In this document: one piece after another, positions 22,750 through 31,248 of the stretch | How the letters are laid out: each line of letters opens with the position of its first letter | Numbering within the stretch: position 1 is the first letter of the stretch | NCBI GenBank assembly: GCA_014874265.1 | Contig: JACWAM010000104.1 | Coordinates: forward strand, 1-35,292 | Length of the DNA stretch: 35,292 nucleotides | Direction: 5' to 3' | Origin: Thermoleophilia bacterium | GTDB lineage: Bacteria; Actinomycetota; Thermoleophilia; BMS3ABIN01 | Notes under the pieces: generated by a model | Databases searched by the model: none | Told to the model about the DNA's origin: nothing | What the model saw: the letters and a program-made list of their open reading frames with translations, nothing else | Translations under genes and position numbers: made by a program

Positions 22750-23074
22750 GACCCATCATCTGAACATAAAGCCAGCACTTTGCTATGTCCCGCAAAGCCT
22801 GGGCAATGTGATCCGGATAGTTAAACTCACCGGACTAGATTACCAAAAAGGTGTGACCGGGCACTGGCAGTCGAGGCGTTGTTTTAAATCGAGCTTTGCG
22901 TCAAATCGCTCTGACCGGAGCGAATTATATCGCTATCGGCCGCTCCCCGGATCAAATGGCGCCAAGAATACAAAAAGCGTATATTGTGATGAGAATACTT
23001 TTGGATATGAACGGCAGCCAGCCAGTGATTCCTCAGCTTCGCTCCGGACTGACAATTACCTGAGACTTAATTTT

Positions 23075-23239
23075 ATGAACGAAAAAAAACAGAACCCTAA
23101 GCCGTCGCCCGGTGCGCGGATTGCGATCATCGCCGCGGTCGTCGTCATTTTCATCGTGGCCGGAGCCCTGGTGCTGCTCGAGCGGACGGCCGGCGGCGAC
23201 CGGCCGGCCCCGCAGGTGACGGTGACGCAGTCGCGCTAA
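23075..23239 (+). CDS. Small single-pass membrane protein (54 aa)
   Basis: Internal ATG of the 22748-23239 ORF: MNEKKQNPKPSPGARIAIIAAVVVIFIVAGALVLLERTAGG..., one TM segment; the upstream part of the ORF looks non-coding. Confidence 0.45.
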   Translation: MNEKKQNPKPSPGARIAIIAAVVVIFIVAGALVLLERTAGGDRPAPQVTVTQSR

Positions 23240-23287
23240 CAGATTCCTCGGTCGCCGCGCACTCTCGAAACGACAGGATTCGTGAGA

Positions 23288-25339
23288 TTACAGCCGCCCG
23301 GCGACGATCTCGTCCACGACCTCCGGATCCGCCAGCGTCGAAGTGTCCCCCAGATCACGGGTCTCTCCCGCAGCCACCTTCCGAAGGATGCGGCGCATGA
23401 TCTTGCCACTCCGTGTTTTAGGCAGCCCGCGGACGAACTGGATCTTTTCCGGCCGGGCAATCGGTCCGATCTGGTCGCCGACCTCGGCCGCCAGCACCCG
23501 CCGCATGTCGTCGCCGCCGTCGTATCCCTGTTTCAGCACCACGTAAGCATAGATGCTGCTGCCCTTGACCTCGTGCGGGTAGCCGACGACCGCCGCCTCC
23601 GCGACAGCCTCCTGCGCCACCAGCGCCGACTCAATCTCGGCGGTTCCCAGCCGGTGGCCGCTGACGTTGATAACATCGTCGATCCGGCCCATGATCCAGA
23701 AATCGCCATCGGCGTCCACGGCGGCGCCGTCGCCGGTGAAATACTTGCCGGGAAATCTGTCGAAATAAACTTCCTTCACACGCTTGTGCTCGGGATCGCC
23801 GTAAGTGCCGCGTAGCATCCCCGGCCAGGGTTTGCCGATCACCAGGTAGCCTCCTTCACCCGGTGGCGCCGGCGAACCGTCCTGGCGGACGACTTCGGGC
23901 GCGACGCCGAAAAAAGGGCGGCTGGCGGAACCGGGCTTGAGCGTCATCGCCCCCGGGAGCGCCGAGATGACGATGCCGCCCGTCTCGGTCTGCCAGTAAG
24001 TGTCGACGATCGGCAGACGTCCCCGGCCGACGTTCCGGTAATACCACATCCAGGCTTCCGGATTAATCGGCTCGCCTACCGTGCCCAGGAGCCGCAGACT
24101 TTCCATCGGATGTTTCCGGACCCACTCCTCCCCCTCGCGCATCAGCGCCCGGATGGCGGTCGGGGCCGTATAGAAGATGCTTACCTTGTGCTTGTCGACG
24201 ATCTGCCAGAAGCGGTCCGGCCCCGGATAGGTGGGCAGGCCCTCGAACATCAGCGAAGTGGCGCCGTTGCTCAAGGGGCCGTAGACAATGTAGGTATGAC
24301 CGGTGATCCAGCCGATATCGGCGGTGCAGAAGTGGAGATCCTCCGGCTGATAATCAAATATCCACTTGAAAGTCAAATGAGCGTAGAGCAGATAGCCGCC
24401 GTTGGTATGCAGCACTCCTTTCGGCTGTCCGGTGGAACCACTCGTATAGAGGATGAATAAAGGATCTTCGGCGTCCAGCTCCTCGGGAGGACAGTAATTT
24501 TCAATGTCTGGCGCCTCCATTTCGTCACGCCACCAGGTATCGCGTCCTTCTTCCATGGCCACATGATGACCGCCCAGACGCTCGGCGACGATCACCTTCT
24601 CAACGGTGGGGCAGCTCCTAAGCGCCTCATCAGCGTGCGCCTTCAGCGGCACCACCTTGCCGCCCCGCATGCCGCCGTCGGCGGTGATTAGCAGCCGGGC
24701 GCCGCAGTCGCGGATGCGGTCCGCCAGCGACCCGGCGCTGAAGCCGCCAAAAACAATGCTATGGATAGCGCCAATGCGGGCGCAGGCCAGCATCGCGATC
24801 GCCAGCTCCGGGATCATGGGCAGGTAGATGCTGACGCGGTCGCCGCGTCCGACACCGTGCTTGAGAAGAACGTTGGCAAAGCGGTTAACTTCATAGGCAA
24901 GCTGCTCGTAGGTAAAGGTGCGGTACTCGCCGCCGTCACCTTCCCAGACAATAGCGGCCTTGTGCCGGCGGGGACTATCCAGATGCCGGTCCAGGCAGTT
25001 GTATGAGACGTTGATCTGCCCGCCGATAAACCAGGCTATTTCCGGCCGGTTAAAATCATATTCGAGAACCTTGTCCCAGCGCCGGTGCCAGTGCAGGTGC
25101 TCAGCGGCCATCTCGCCCCAGAACCCCTCGGGATCTTCAACCGAGCGGCGGTAGAGCGCCTCGTACTCCTCGAAGCTGGCGACGTGCGCGCGCCTGCTGA
25201 ACTCTGCCGGCGGCTGGAAACATCGCTTCTCGCTGAGAAGCGCTTCGATCGCTTCGCCACTGATGCCCGCCGCGTGCTCCTGCCCGGAGCCGCTGGCAGC
25301 TCCGGAGGCTTCCCCGGTCTGTTTTTCTTTTTTAGCCAG
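23288..25339 (-). CDS. acs: Acetyl-CoA synthetase (AMP-forming); probable non-canonical CTG start
   Basis: [42 protein letters not shown]. The in-frame region 25112-25339 encodes [36 protein letters not shown], an Acs-like N-terminus, although the ORF track starts at 25111. Confidence 0.9.
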   Translation of the reverse strand: MAKKEKQTGEASGAASGSGQEHAAGISGEAIEALLSEKRCFQPPAEFSRRAHVASFEEYEALYRRSVEDPEGFWGEMAAEHLHWHRRWDKVLEYDFNRPEIAWFIGGQINVSYNCLDRHLDSPRRHKAAIVWEGDGGEYRTFTYEQLAYEVNRFANVLLKHGVGRGDRVSIYLPMIPELAIAMLACARIGAIHSIVFGGFSAGSLADRIRDCGARLLITADGGMRGGKVVPLKAHADEALRSCPTVEKVIVAERLGGHHVAMEEGRDTWWRDEMEAPDIENYCPPEELDAEDPLFILYTSGSTGQPKGVLHTNGGYLLYAHLTFKWIFDYQPEDLHFCTADIGWITGHTYIVYGPLSNGATSLMFEGLPTYPGPDRFWQIVDKHKVSIFYTAPTAIRALMREGEEWVRKHPMESLRLLGTVGEPINPEAWMWYYRNVGRGRLPIVDTYWQTETGGIVISALPGAMTLKPGSASRPFFGVAPEVVRQDGSPAPPGEGGYLVIGKPWPGMLRGTYGDPEHKRVKEVYFDRFPGKYFTGDGAAVDADGDFWIMGRIDDVINVSGHRLGTAEIESALVAQEAVAEAAVVGYPHEVKGSSIYAYVVLKQGYDGGDDMRRVLAAEVGDQIGPIARPEKIQFVRGLPKTRSGKIMRRILRKVAAGETRDLGDTSTLADPEVVDEIVAGRL

Positions 25340-25446
25340 AACCGCTCACTCCCTGTTTCGCTTCGCCCGTCGGGCAGCGGACTGCCTTGACCGACAGCAT
25401 GCCGGTCCGTTTATAAATAATGAACGTGAATGGTCCCGTCAAGAAT

Positions 25447-25484
25447 AACAGAAAAACCCCCGACTTCTCACGAGAAAGCCGGGA
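25447..25484 (-). terminator. Terminator-like hairpin upstream of acs
   Basis: Minus strand CCCGGCtTTCTCgtGAGAAGTCGGGggTTTTTC: stem with one bulge followed by T5. Confidence 0.5.
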
Positions 25485-25545
25485 TTTCAATTGCCGCAGG
25501 GAAGATGCCGCGAGAGCGGGAGAGCAATAAAGGACGGGGCGGCCA

Positions 25546-25589
25546 CAAAAATCGTGGAAGCCGGTGATATCGGGGAATCACCGGCTTCC
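25546..25589 (-). terminator. Second hairpin upstream of acs
   Basis: Perfect 13-bp stem GGAAGCCGGTGAT-tccccgat-ATCACCGGCTTCC followed on the minus strand by ACGATTTTTG. Confidence 0.5.
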
Positions 25590-25694
25590 TGCTTGCACGG
25601 ACATTATCTCGCCCACCTGTTAACAAAATCTTAGGAGAACGTAAAAATGATGTAAAATCGGACGTTGAATGTTGGATAAAATGGGCATCGCAGA

Positions 25695-26960
25695 ATGATT
25701 AACTCTGAAAAAAATGGCAAAGTCGCATTCTTCTGGGACGAATCGTATCTGTGGAGTTTACTCGCATATCACACGTTTCGCGGGCTGAGCGTTGATTTTG
25801 AGCTTCTCACCGGCAGCGAGATCCGCAGCGGTGCACTCAATCGTTTCGACGCGCTGTTCGTGCCTGGGGGCTGGGCCGGCGATAAAATGGAGGCGCTTGG
25901 CACGGAAGGCGCCGCGCGGATCCGCTCATTTGTCGAAAGCGGCGGCGGCTATCTGGGAATTTGCGGCGGCGCCGGCCTGGCGCTGACCCATGAAAGCGGG
26001 CTGGGCCTGGCGCCCATCGGGCGCTTGCCTACACGGGTGCGGGTGCCGAGTTTTAGCGGCCTGATCGGCGTTGAGCAGACACAACCGGCGCACGCCATGT
26101 GGGAAGGAATTGTCGAGGGGACTCCGTTTCATGCCTGGTGGCCCGGCCAGTTCTCGCTGGTTGATGACACAGCCGTCCAGGTGCTGGCCCGCTACCGCGA
26201 GCCTGTGCCGGGCATGTCTTACGTCACCGACTTGCCGGTTGAGCCTGAGGTAGACTGGCCAAAATGGGAGGCGAGTTACGGTATTAACCTTGACCCGGCG
26301 CGCCTAGGGGGGGAGCCGGGGGTAATCGAGACCCGTTTTGGCGAAGGCAGGGTCATCCTTTCCTATCTTCATTTCGATACGGAAGGCGACGCCGGCGGGA
26401 ACAACGTCCTAGCCAACCTGTTGACTTATCTGGCCGGTGGAGAAAAACCGGAGCCGGCGGCTGCGGTTTTACATCACACCCATCGGGCGGGCGAGGGCAG
26501 CCCGTCACCGGAGCCGGGGTCGAGAATTGCCTGCGAGGTGCATGAGACGATCTCCGCACTCATCGATTTCGGCCGGCACAACTTCCTCTGGCGCTGGCGC
26601 ACGCCTTGGGTGCTTCAGTGGCGCCGTGGGGTCCGGGGCATCGAGTATTCGACACTGTTTGTGCTTTCATCAGAGATATGTGACCATGCCGCCGTGATCG
26701 GTGAGAGCAAGGAAGATACCTCCCGGCTTAAGCGATTACGGATCATAACCCGGTCGTTTGCCACCGATGCCCGGAGGCTGCTGATGCTGGAACGATTCGC
26801 CATGAGCCGCGGCCCATTAAGTCCGTTAAAAATCAGCGACCCGGAGATCAAAGCGCTGCGAAAAGAGCTGTTTTCCAGCACGCGGCGCTGCGGCGGGCGG
26901 TACCGCGAGATAGTGGAGCTGATGGACAGAGTTCTGCTGCCAATGTTAAAGAAGGAATAA
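25695..26960 (+). CDS. BPL_N (biotin-protein ligase N-terminal)/class I glutamine amidotransferase-like protein with C-terminal extension
   Basis: 421 aa; FDALFVPGGWAGDKMEAL and GGGYLGICGGAGLAL (possible nucleophile Cys); about 150-aa C-terminal region without recognised family. Confidence 0.7.
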   Translation: MINSEKNGKVAFFWDESYLWSLLAYHTFRGLSVDFELLTGSEIRSGALNRFDALFVPGGWAGDKMEALGTEGAARIRSFVESGGGYLGICGGAGLALTHESGLGLAPIGRLPTRVRVPSFSGLIGVEQTQPAHAMWEGIVEGTPFHAWWPGQFSLVDDTAVQVLARYREPVPGMSYVTDLPVEPEVDWPKWEASYGINLDPARLGGEPGVIETRFGEGRVILSYLHFDTEGDAGGNNVLANLLTYLAGGEKPEPAAAVLHHTHRAGEGSPSPEPGSRIACEVHETISALIDFGRHNFLWRWRTPWVLQWRRGVRGIEYSTLFVLSSEICDHAAVIGESKEDTSRLKRLRIITRSFATDARRLLMLERFAMSRGPLSPLKISDPEIKALRKELFSSTRRCGGRYREIVELMDRVLLPMLKKE

Positions 26961-27005
26961 ACCGGGAAGCGGCGCCTGACGGCGGCGTGAAGTGAGAAAC
27001 TCGAA

Positions 27006-27038
27006 GGGGCGCACGGCTTCAGCCGTGCGCCCCGTTTT
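27006..27038. terminator. Rho-independent terminator between convergent BPL_N gene and dsrH
   Basis: Perfect 12-bp stem ggggcgcacggc-ttca-gccgtgcgcccc followed by gtttt on the + strand. Confidence 0.85.
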
Positions 27039-27063
27039 AAACAAGTCAATCGCGCAATTCCGC

Positions 27064-27354
27064 TTACCAGGAAGCCGCCTTGTTTTCTTCCACCAAGCCG
27101 ACGAAGCCGCTGTAATCAACTTCCTTGACGCCGTCGATCAGTTTTTCAATTCCCCGGAGGGCAACATCCTCCTTAAGCACATAAACGTCGTGTTTTGCCA
27201 TGATCTCCTTCATCCGCGCTTCCAGCGCAGAGCCGGCCAGGGCTCCGTAGATGCCGTCCTCATAAAGCAGAATCGGCGATCCATCCGATGCATAGCGCAA
27301 ACAGTCCTCCAGGCTGTTTGACTCAAAAGGAGACTTGTTAATCATGTGAAGCAT
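27064..27354 (-). CDS. dsrH: DsrH/TusB family sulfur relay protein
   Basis: MLHMINKSPFESNSLEDCLRYASDGSPILLYEDGIYGALAG; conserved Cys (residue 18) and terminal Trp typical of the family. Confidence 0.9.
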   Translation of the reverse strand: MLHMINKSPFESNSLEDCLRYASDGSPILLYEDGIYGALAGSALEARMKEIMAKHDVYVLKEDVALRGIEKLIDGVKEVDYSGFVGLVEENKAASW

Positions 27355-27401
27355 GGTCCTCCTTTACATTTCTGTCAGTTAATCAGCGGGCGACCTGCTG
27401 C

Positions 27402-27773
27402 TTAAAAGATCATAGTATTGCGCTGATCTTCCATCATCTTGTCAACCTGATCCGCGGCAATGACTTCCGGCTGGATGATCAGATCGTCCAGAGTCAGGCC
27501 GCGCGCCTTGAGCGAGTCGCCGTCGATATAGAGCTTTTCGACGTCATAAACCGGCTCCAGCGCCTTGAAAGTAGGCGAGAAGTCCTTGATGCCGGTGGCG
27601 GCGTTGTCCATTCCCTTCTTGAGCGCCAGGACACCGTCATCGATGAAGAGGACCGTCAGATCCTGCTCGTAGGCGGCCATCATCACCACATTTTCCAGTC
27701 CTTCAAAAGAATAGATACTCCCGTACGGAGCGGTACGAAAGACAACCATAAGTTTCGCTGCTTCATCATTCAC
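27402..27773 (-). CDS. dsrF: DsrF/TusC family sulfur relay protein
   Basis: VVFRTAPYGSIYSFEGLENVVMMAAYEQDLTVLFIDDGVLALKKG; between dsrE and dsrH. Confidence 0.9.
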   Translation of the reverse strand: MNDEAAKLMVVFRTAPYGSIYSFEGLENVVMMAAYEQDLTVLFIDDGVLALKKGMDNAATGIKDFSPTFKALEPVYDVEKLYIDGDSLKARGLTLDDLIIQPEVIAADQVDKMMEDQRNTMIF

Positions 27774-27790
27774 TCTTGCTCACCTCTTTC

Positions 27791-28150
27791 CTAAGCTCTG
27801 AAGGTTACCAGCCGGTCGGCCTCGATCGCGAGGTCGGTCAGCATCCCGAGACCGCCAATCTTGAAATTCTCGGCAACGACTTCATCAACGATGCCGCGTC
27901 GTTTGGCGGCGGCGACGCAGACGATGTACTCGATGCCGTGCTCCTTGGACAGATCCGTCCACCGCTCCTGAATATGACGATCATCTCTTTGGACATCCAT
28001 CAGTTTTGTGGCATTAAGAACGCCATCCTGATAAAAGAAGACGCGAGAAATCTCGTGGCCTTTCTCGACGGCGGCCTTGGCGAAATTGTAAGCGCTGTCG
28101 GATGCCTCGTGCTGATATGGTCCTTCCAGAATCAAAATACCGAATTTCAC
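27791..28150 (-). CDS. dsrE: DsrE/TusD family sulfurtransferase
   Basis: MKFGILILEGPY...VFFYQDGV...YIVCVAAAKRRGI; Cys at residue 78 matches the conserved catalytic cysteine. Confidence 0.92.
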   Translation of the reverse strand: MKFGILILEGPYQHEASDSAYNFAKAAVEKGHEISRVFFYQDGVLNATKLMDVQRDDRHIQERWTDLSKEHGIEYIVCVAAAKRRGIVDEVVAENFKIGGLGMLTDLAIEADRLVTFRA

Positions 28151-28247
28151 AGCCCATCACTCCTTCCTGAAAAAGATTGCCGGGGTTGGCGCGCAGATTG
28201 TGCGAACCTTAAAAGACCACTTGAGCCCCCACATCACACCCCGCGCT

Positions 28248-28276
28248 ATCGTATAGAGGCAGCGGAATATTGTCAA
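28248..28276 (-). promoter_or_regulatory. Candidate sigma70-type promoter for dsrEFH
   Basis: Minus strand TTGACA-N17-TACGAT in the 205-bp gap upstream of dsrE. Confidence 0.6.
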
Positions 28277-28355
28277 ATTCGGAGCTTCTTTGGCGGCGCG
28301 GGGATTTGTCGAAAAAGAGCTCGAAAGTGAAAACTTTGAACCTGGAACCGGCGGT

Positions 28356-30140
28356 TTACATCCCCATCTCGATGTAGCCGCAGGGGCAGCAGTCGGCGCA
28401 GACATGGCAGCCGATGCATTTGGTGTAATCAGTGAACATGATCTGGCCCACCGGCATCTTCATGTCCCGGCTGATAGCGTGCGTGGGGCAATTGACCCGG
28501 CAGCGATCGCAGGTAAAGCAGAGTCCGCAGCTCATGCAGCGGTACGTTTCCTCGGTGGCCCGCTCCCGGGAGAGTGGCAGATTTACCTCCTCAAAACCGG
28601 CGACGCGCTCGGCGTCCGGCAGCTCGCCCGCCTCATGGCGGGAAGCGGCGGCATAAAAATCGAGATCGATCCGGTCGTAATCAATCGGCTTGCGCGGGTG
28701 CGGCTCCTTGTATTCAAAACCGCGCAGGTAGGCGTCAATGGCGCGGGCAGCCTTGCGGCCGCGGCCCACGGCCATCGTGGCAACACCGGCCTTGATCAGA
28801 TCGCCGCCGGCAAAGACGCCGGGAGTGCCGGTCCACCCGAAAACCCCGGCCTCAATGCGGCCCGACTCGCCCGTCAGCGCGCTCATCCCTGTCAGATCGG
28901 CCCGCTGTCCGATAGCGGCCACGATCGTGTCTGCTTCCATGTCAAACTCCGATCCCGGAACCGGCACCGGCCGCCGGCGGCCGCTTTCGTCAAGCTCGCC
29001 GAGCTGCATCCGGATGCAGGTAAGGATCAGGCGGTGGGCGGCTCCCTCTCCCGCCGGGCGGATCTTTTCCGGCGCCGCCAGAAAGTCCAACTTGACACCC
29101 TCGTGGATCGCACCTTCAACCTCGGACTCCAGCGCCGGCATCTCCGCCTGCGTCCGGCGGTAAACCAGGCCGACTTCGGGTCCCAGTCTCAGGCAGACAC
29201 GCGCAACATCGACGGCCGAATTGCCGCCGCCGATAACAAGCACCCGCGATCCCAGCTCAAACTTCTCACCGGCGTTGAGCAATTTGATCAGGTCGATACC
29301 GGGCACGACGCCTGTCAGCTCCTCGCCATCGATATTTAACCGGATTCCTTCCCGCAGCCCCAGCGCCACGTAGACCGCGTCAAACACCTGGCGGAGGCCG
29401 TCCAGACTGACGTCCCGCCCCACCATCGTGCCCGGCCGGAACTCGACTCCTTCCATATCAATAATCCGCTGGACTTCCCGCTCGATTATCCCGCGCGGCA
29501 GCCGGTAGAGGGGCAGCCCGTACCTGAGCATGCCGCCCGGCTCGGCGTCGGCTTCAAGGACCGTCACCGGATAGCCGCGCCTGGCGAGCTGATAGGCACA
29601 GGAAAGGCCGGAAGGGCCGGAGCCGATAACGGCGACCTTTTTGTCCTTTTTCTTGTACGTGAGTTTCCGCAGCTTCAGGCCGCGCTCGAGGCCGTGATCA
29701 CCGATATATCGCTCCAGGCTGTGGATTGCGATCGGCTCATCCTTGTGGCCGCGATTGCACGCATCCTCGCAGGGATGGGGACAGATGCGGCCGTGCACTG
29801 CCGGGAACGGGTTATGATCGGTCAGAATGTACCACGCTTCATCCAACGACTCCTCATGCGAACGGCCAAACTGCAGCGCTTGGGCGATCTCGGTCAGGTA
29901 GCCGCGGGCATCCTCGCTGCTGGGGCAGGCGCCCTTGCAGGGCGCCTCGCGCCGGACATATACCGGGCAGCTGAGCCCGTCGCGGTCATAAACGGGGTAA
30001 GCCTCGGAAGGATCCGGGGTTTTGACATGAACTGTCTGCAGGCTGCGTTTGCCGGCGCTCATGACGGACAGCCCGCCGAAAACAAAGTCTGGAATCTCCC
30101 GCCATCGCCAGGCCGGCTTGCCGCGAGCCGCACACCCCAT
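28356..30140 (-). CDS. dsrL: DsrL-like FAD/NAD(P)H oxidoreductase with ferredoxin domain (module 2)
   Basis: 594 aa; PCKGACPSSEDARGYLTEIAQ, VIGSGPSGLSCAYQLARRGYPVTVLEA, GGGNSAVDVARV, C-terminal CMSCGLCFTCDRCRVNCP...CIGCHVCADCCPCGYIEMGM. Start may be internal (MSAGKR). Confidence 0.82.
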   Translation of the reverse strand: MGCAARGKPAWRWREIPDFVFGGLSVMSAGKRSLQTVHVKTPDPSEAYPVYDRDGLSCPVYVRREAPCKGACPSSEDARGYLTEIAQALQFGRSHEESLDEAWYILTDHNPFPAVHGRICPHPCEDACNRGHKDEPIAIHSLERYIGDHGLERGLKLRKLTYKKKDKKVAVIGSGPSGLSCAYQLARRGYPVTVLEADAEPGGMLRYGLPLYRLPRGIIEREVQRIIDMEGVEFRPGTMVGRDVSLDGLRQVFDAVYVALGLREGIRLNIDGEELTGVVPGIDLIKLLNAGEKFELGSRVLVIGGGNSAVDVARVCLRLGPEVGLVYRRTQAEMPALESEVEGAIHEGVKLDFLAAPEKIRPAGEGAAHRLILTCIRMQLGELDESGRRRPVPVPGSEFDMEADTIVAAIGQRADLTGMSALTGESGRIEAGVFGWTGTPGVFAGGDLIKAGVATMAVGRGRKAARAIDAYLRGFEYKEPHPRKPIDYDRIDLDFYAAASRHEAGELPDAERVAGFEEVNLPLSRERATEETYRCMSCGLCFTCDRCRVNCPTHAISRDMKMPVGQIMFTDYTKCIGCHVCADCCPCGYIEMGM

Positions 30141-30155
30141 TGCGTTTCTTTCACA

Positions 30156-31232
30156 CTACAACCTGACATGTGAAGAGGTGTTGAACGTTGTCCGCGCCCA
30201 CCGGTAGTTGTCAATGTGATATTTGGTGAACTCGAAACCGGTCAGGTCGAAAAAGTTCTTCCAGCCAATCCGGTCGATCCATTCGCCGACGCGCTCAAAC
30301 TCGCGGGCGCCATCCTTGTAAGCGTTAAGCAGGCGCTTAAGAGCGTCGCCTACCTCCGGCCAACGGGGCGGATTGTTAGGCAGTCCGATGGCAGCCAGTT
30401 TCATGAACGCCGGGCCGCTACGGGTGTGCGAAGATTTGCCTCCCACCCAGATCGAGAGGGTGTCGGTGTCGCCGTCCCTGATCTCGATGGCGGGGCATTG
30501 GGCATGGCAGGCGCCGCAATACATACACTTTTCTTCAATCACCTCAACAGTGTCATGGCCGTCTTTCCGGTCGGGCCGGATCGCCATCACCGGACAGATA
30601 GCAATCACTTTCGGCAGCTCGCATCTGCCCACCATTTCGTGGTCAATCACGGGCGGGTGGTGATGCTGCAAATTAATGGCGATGTCGGTCTGGCCGCCAC
30701 AGTTGATAGTGCAGCAGGAAGTTGATATTTTTACTCGCTGGGGGAAATTTTCGTGCGTAAATTCCTCGTAGAGCATGTCCATAATGGATTTGACCACGCC
30801 GGAGGCATCCGTATTGGGAAGATTGCAATGCAGCCATCCCTGCGTATGGATGATGTTGTGCACGGAGCGGCCGGTGCCGCCGACGGGAAAGCCAAGCACC
30901 TTTTCGATCTCATCGATGAGCGGCTGCACCTCCGCCTCGGTTTCTACCTGAAACTCAACATTATTGCGGCTGGTGAAGCGCAGCCGTCCCTGGCAGAATT
31001 TGTCCGCGACATCGCAGATCCGCCTCAGCAACCGGGCGCTCATCAGCCGCGGCGAGCCGGCGCGAACGGTAAACAGGTTGTCGCCGCTCTCGGCCTCATG
31101 GACAAAGACGCCCGGCCGGATGTCCCGGTGTCCGGTCCAGCGGCCATAATTCCGCTGCATCGACGGGTGCAGATAGGGCTCGTAATCGGGAGCGCCGTTG
31201 TCTCTCGGCGCCCGGGGCTTGATCGGGCTCAC
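30156..31232 (-). CDS. dsrB: Dissimilatory sulfite reductase beta subunit (module 2)
   Basis: GWLHCNLPNTDASG plus SCCTINCGGQTDIAI (siroheme/4Fe-4S cysteines), ferredoxin CMYCGACHAQCP. A GTG at 31232 with SD AAGGAG is preferred over the ORF-track start at 31343, which overlaps dsrA. Confidence 0.93.
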   Translation of the reverse strand: MSPIKPRAPRDNGAPDYEPYLHPSMQRNYGRWTGHRDIRPGVFVHEAESGDNLFTVRAGSPRLMSARLLRRICDVADKFCQGRLRFTSRNNVEFQVETEAEVQPLIDEIEKVLGFPVGGTGRSVHNIIHTQGWLHCNLPNTDASGVVKSIMDMLYEEFTHENFPQRVKISTSCCTINCGGQTDIAINLQHHHPPVIDHEMVGRCELPKVIAICPVMAIRPDRKDGHDTVEVIEEKCMYCGACHAQCPAIEIRDGDTDTLSIWVGGKSSHTRSGPAFMKLAAIGLPNNPPRWPEVGDALKRLLNAYKDGAREFERVGEWIDRIGWKNFFDLTGFEFTKYHIDNYRWARTTFNTSSHVRL

Positions 31233-31248
31233 CTCATTCTCCTTGTCT

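Noticed and set aside
22748-23074. N-terminal extension of the 22748-23239 ORF
   Set aside because: Sequence looks non-coding and contains a dispersed intergenic element; only the C-terminal 54 aa look like a protein.
25556-25589. ggaagccggtgat..atcaccggcttcc resembling part of a cobalamin riboswitch
   Set aside because: It is a simple perfect inverted repeat; other conserved cobalamin elements (B12 box and pseudoknot partners) were not found nearby.
28290-29339. 349-aa plus-strand ORF antisense to dsrL
   Set aside because: Overlaps a gene with clear FAD and Fe-S motifs; no recognisable domain in the antisense product.
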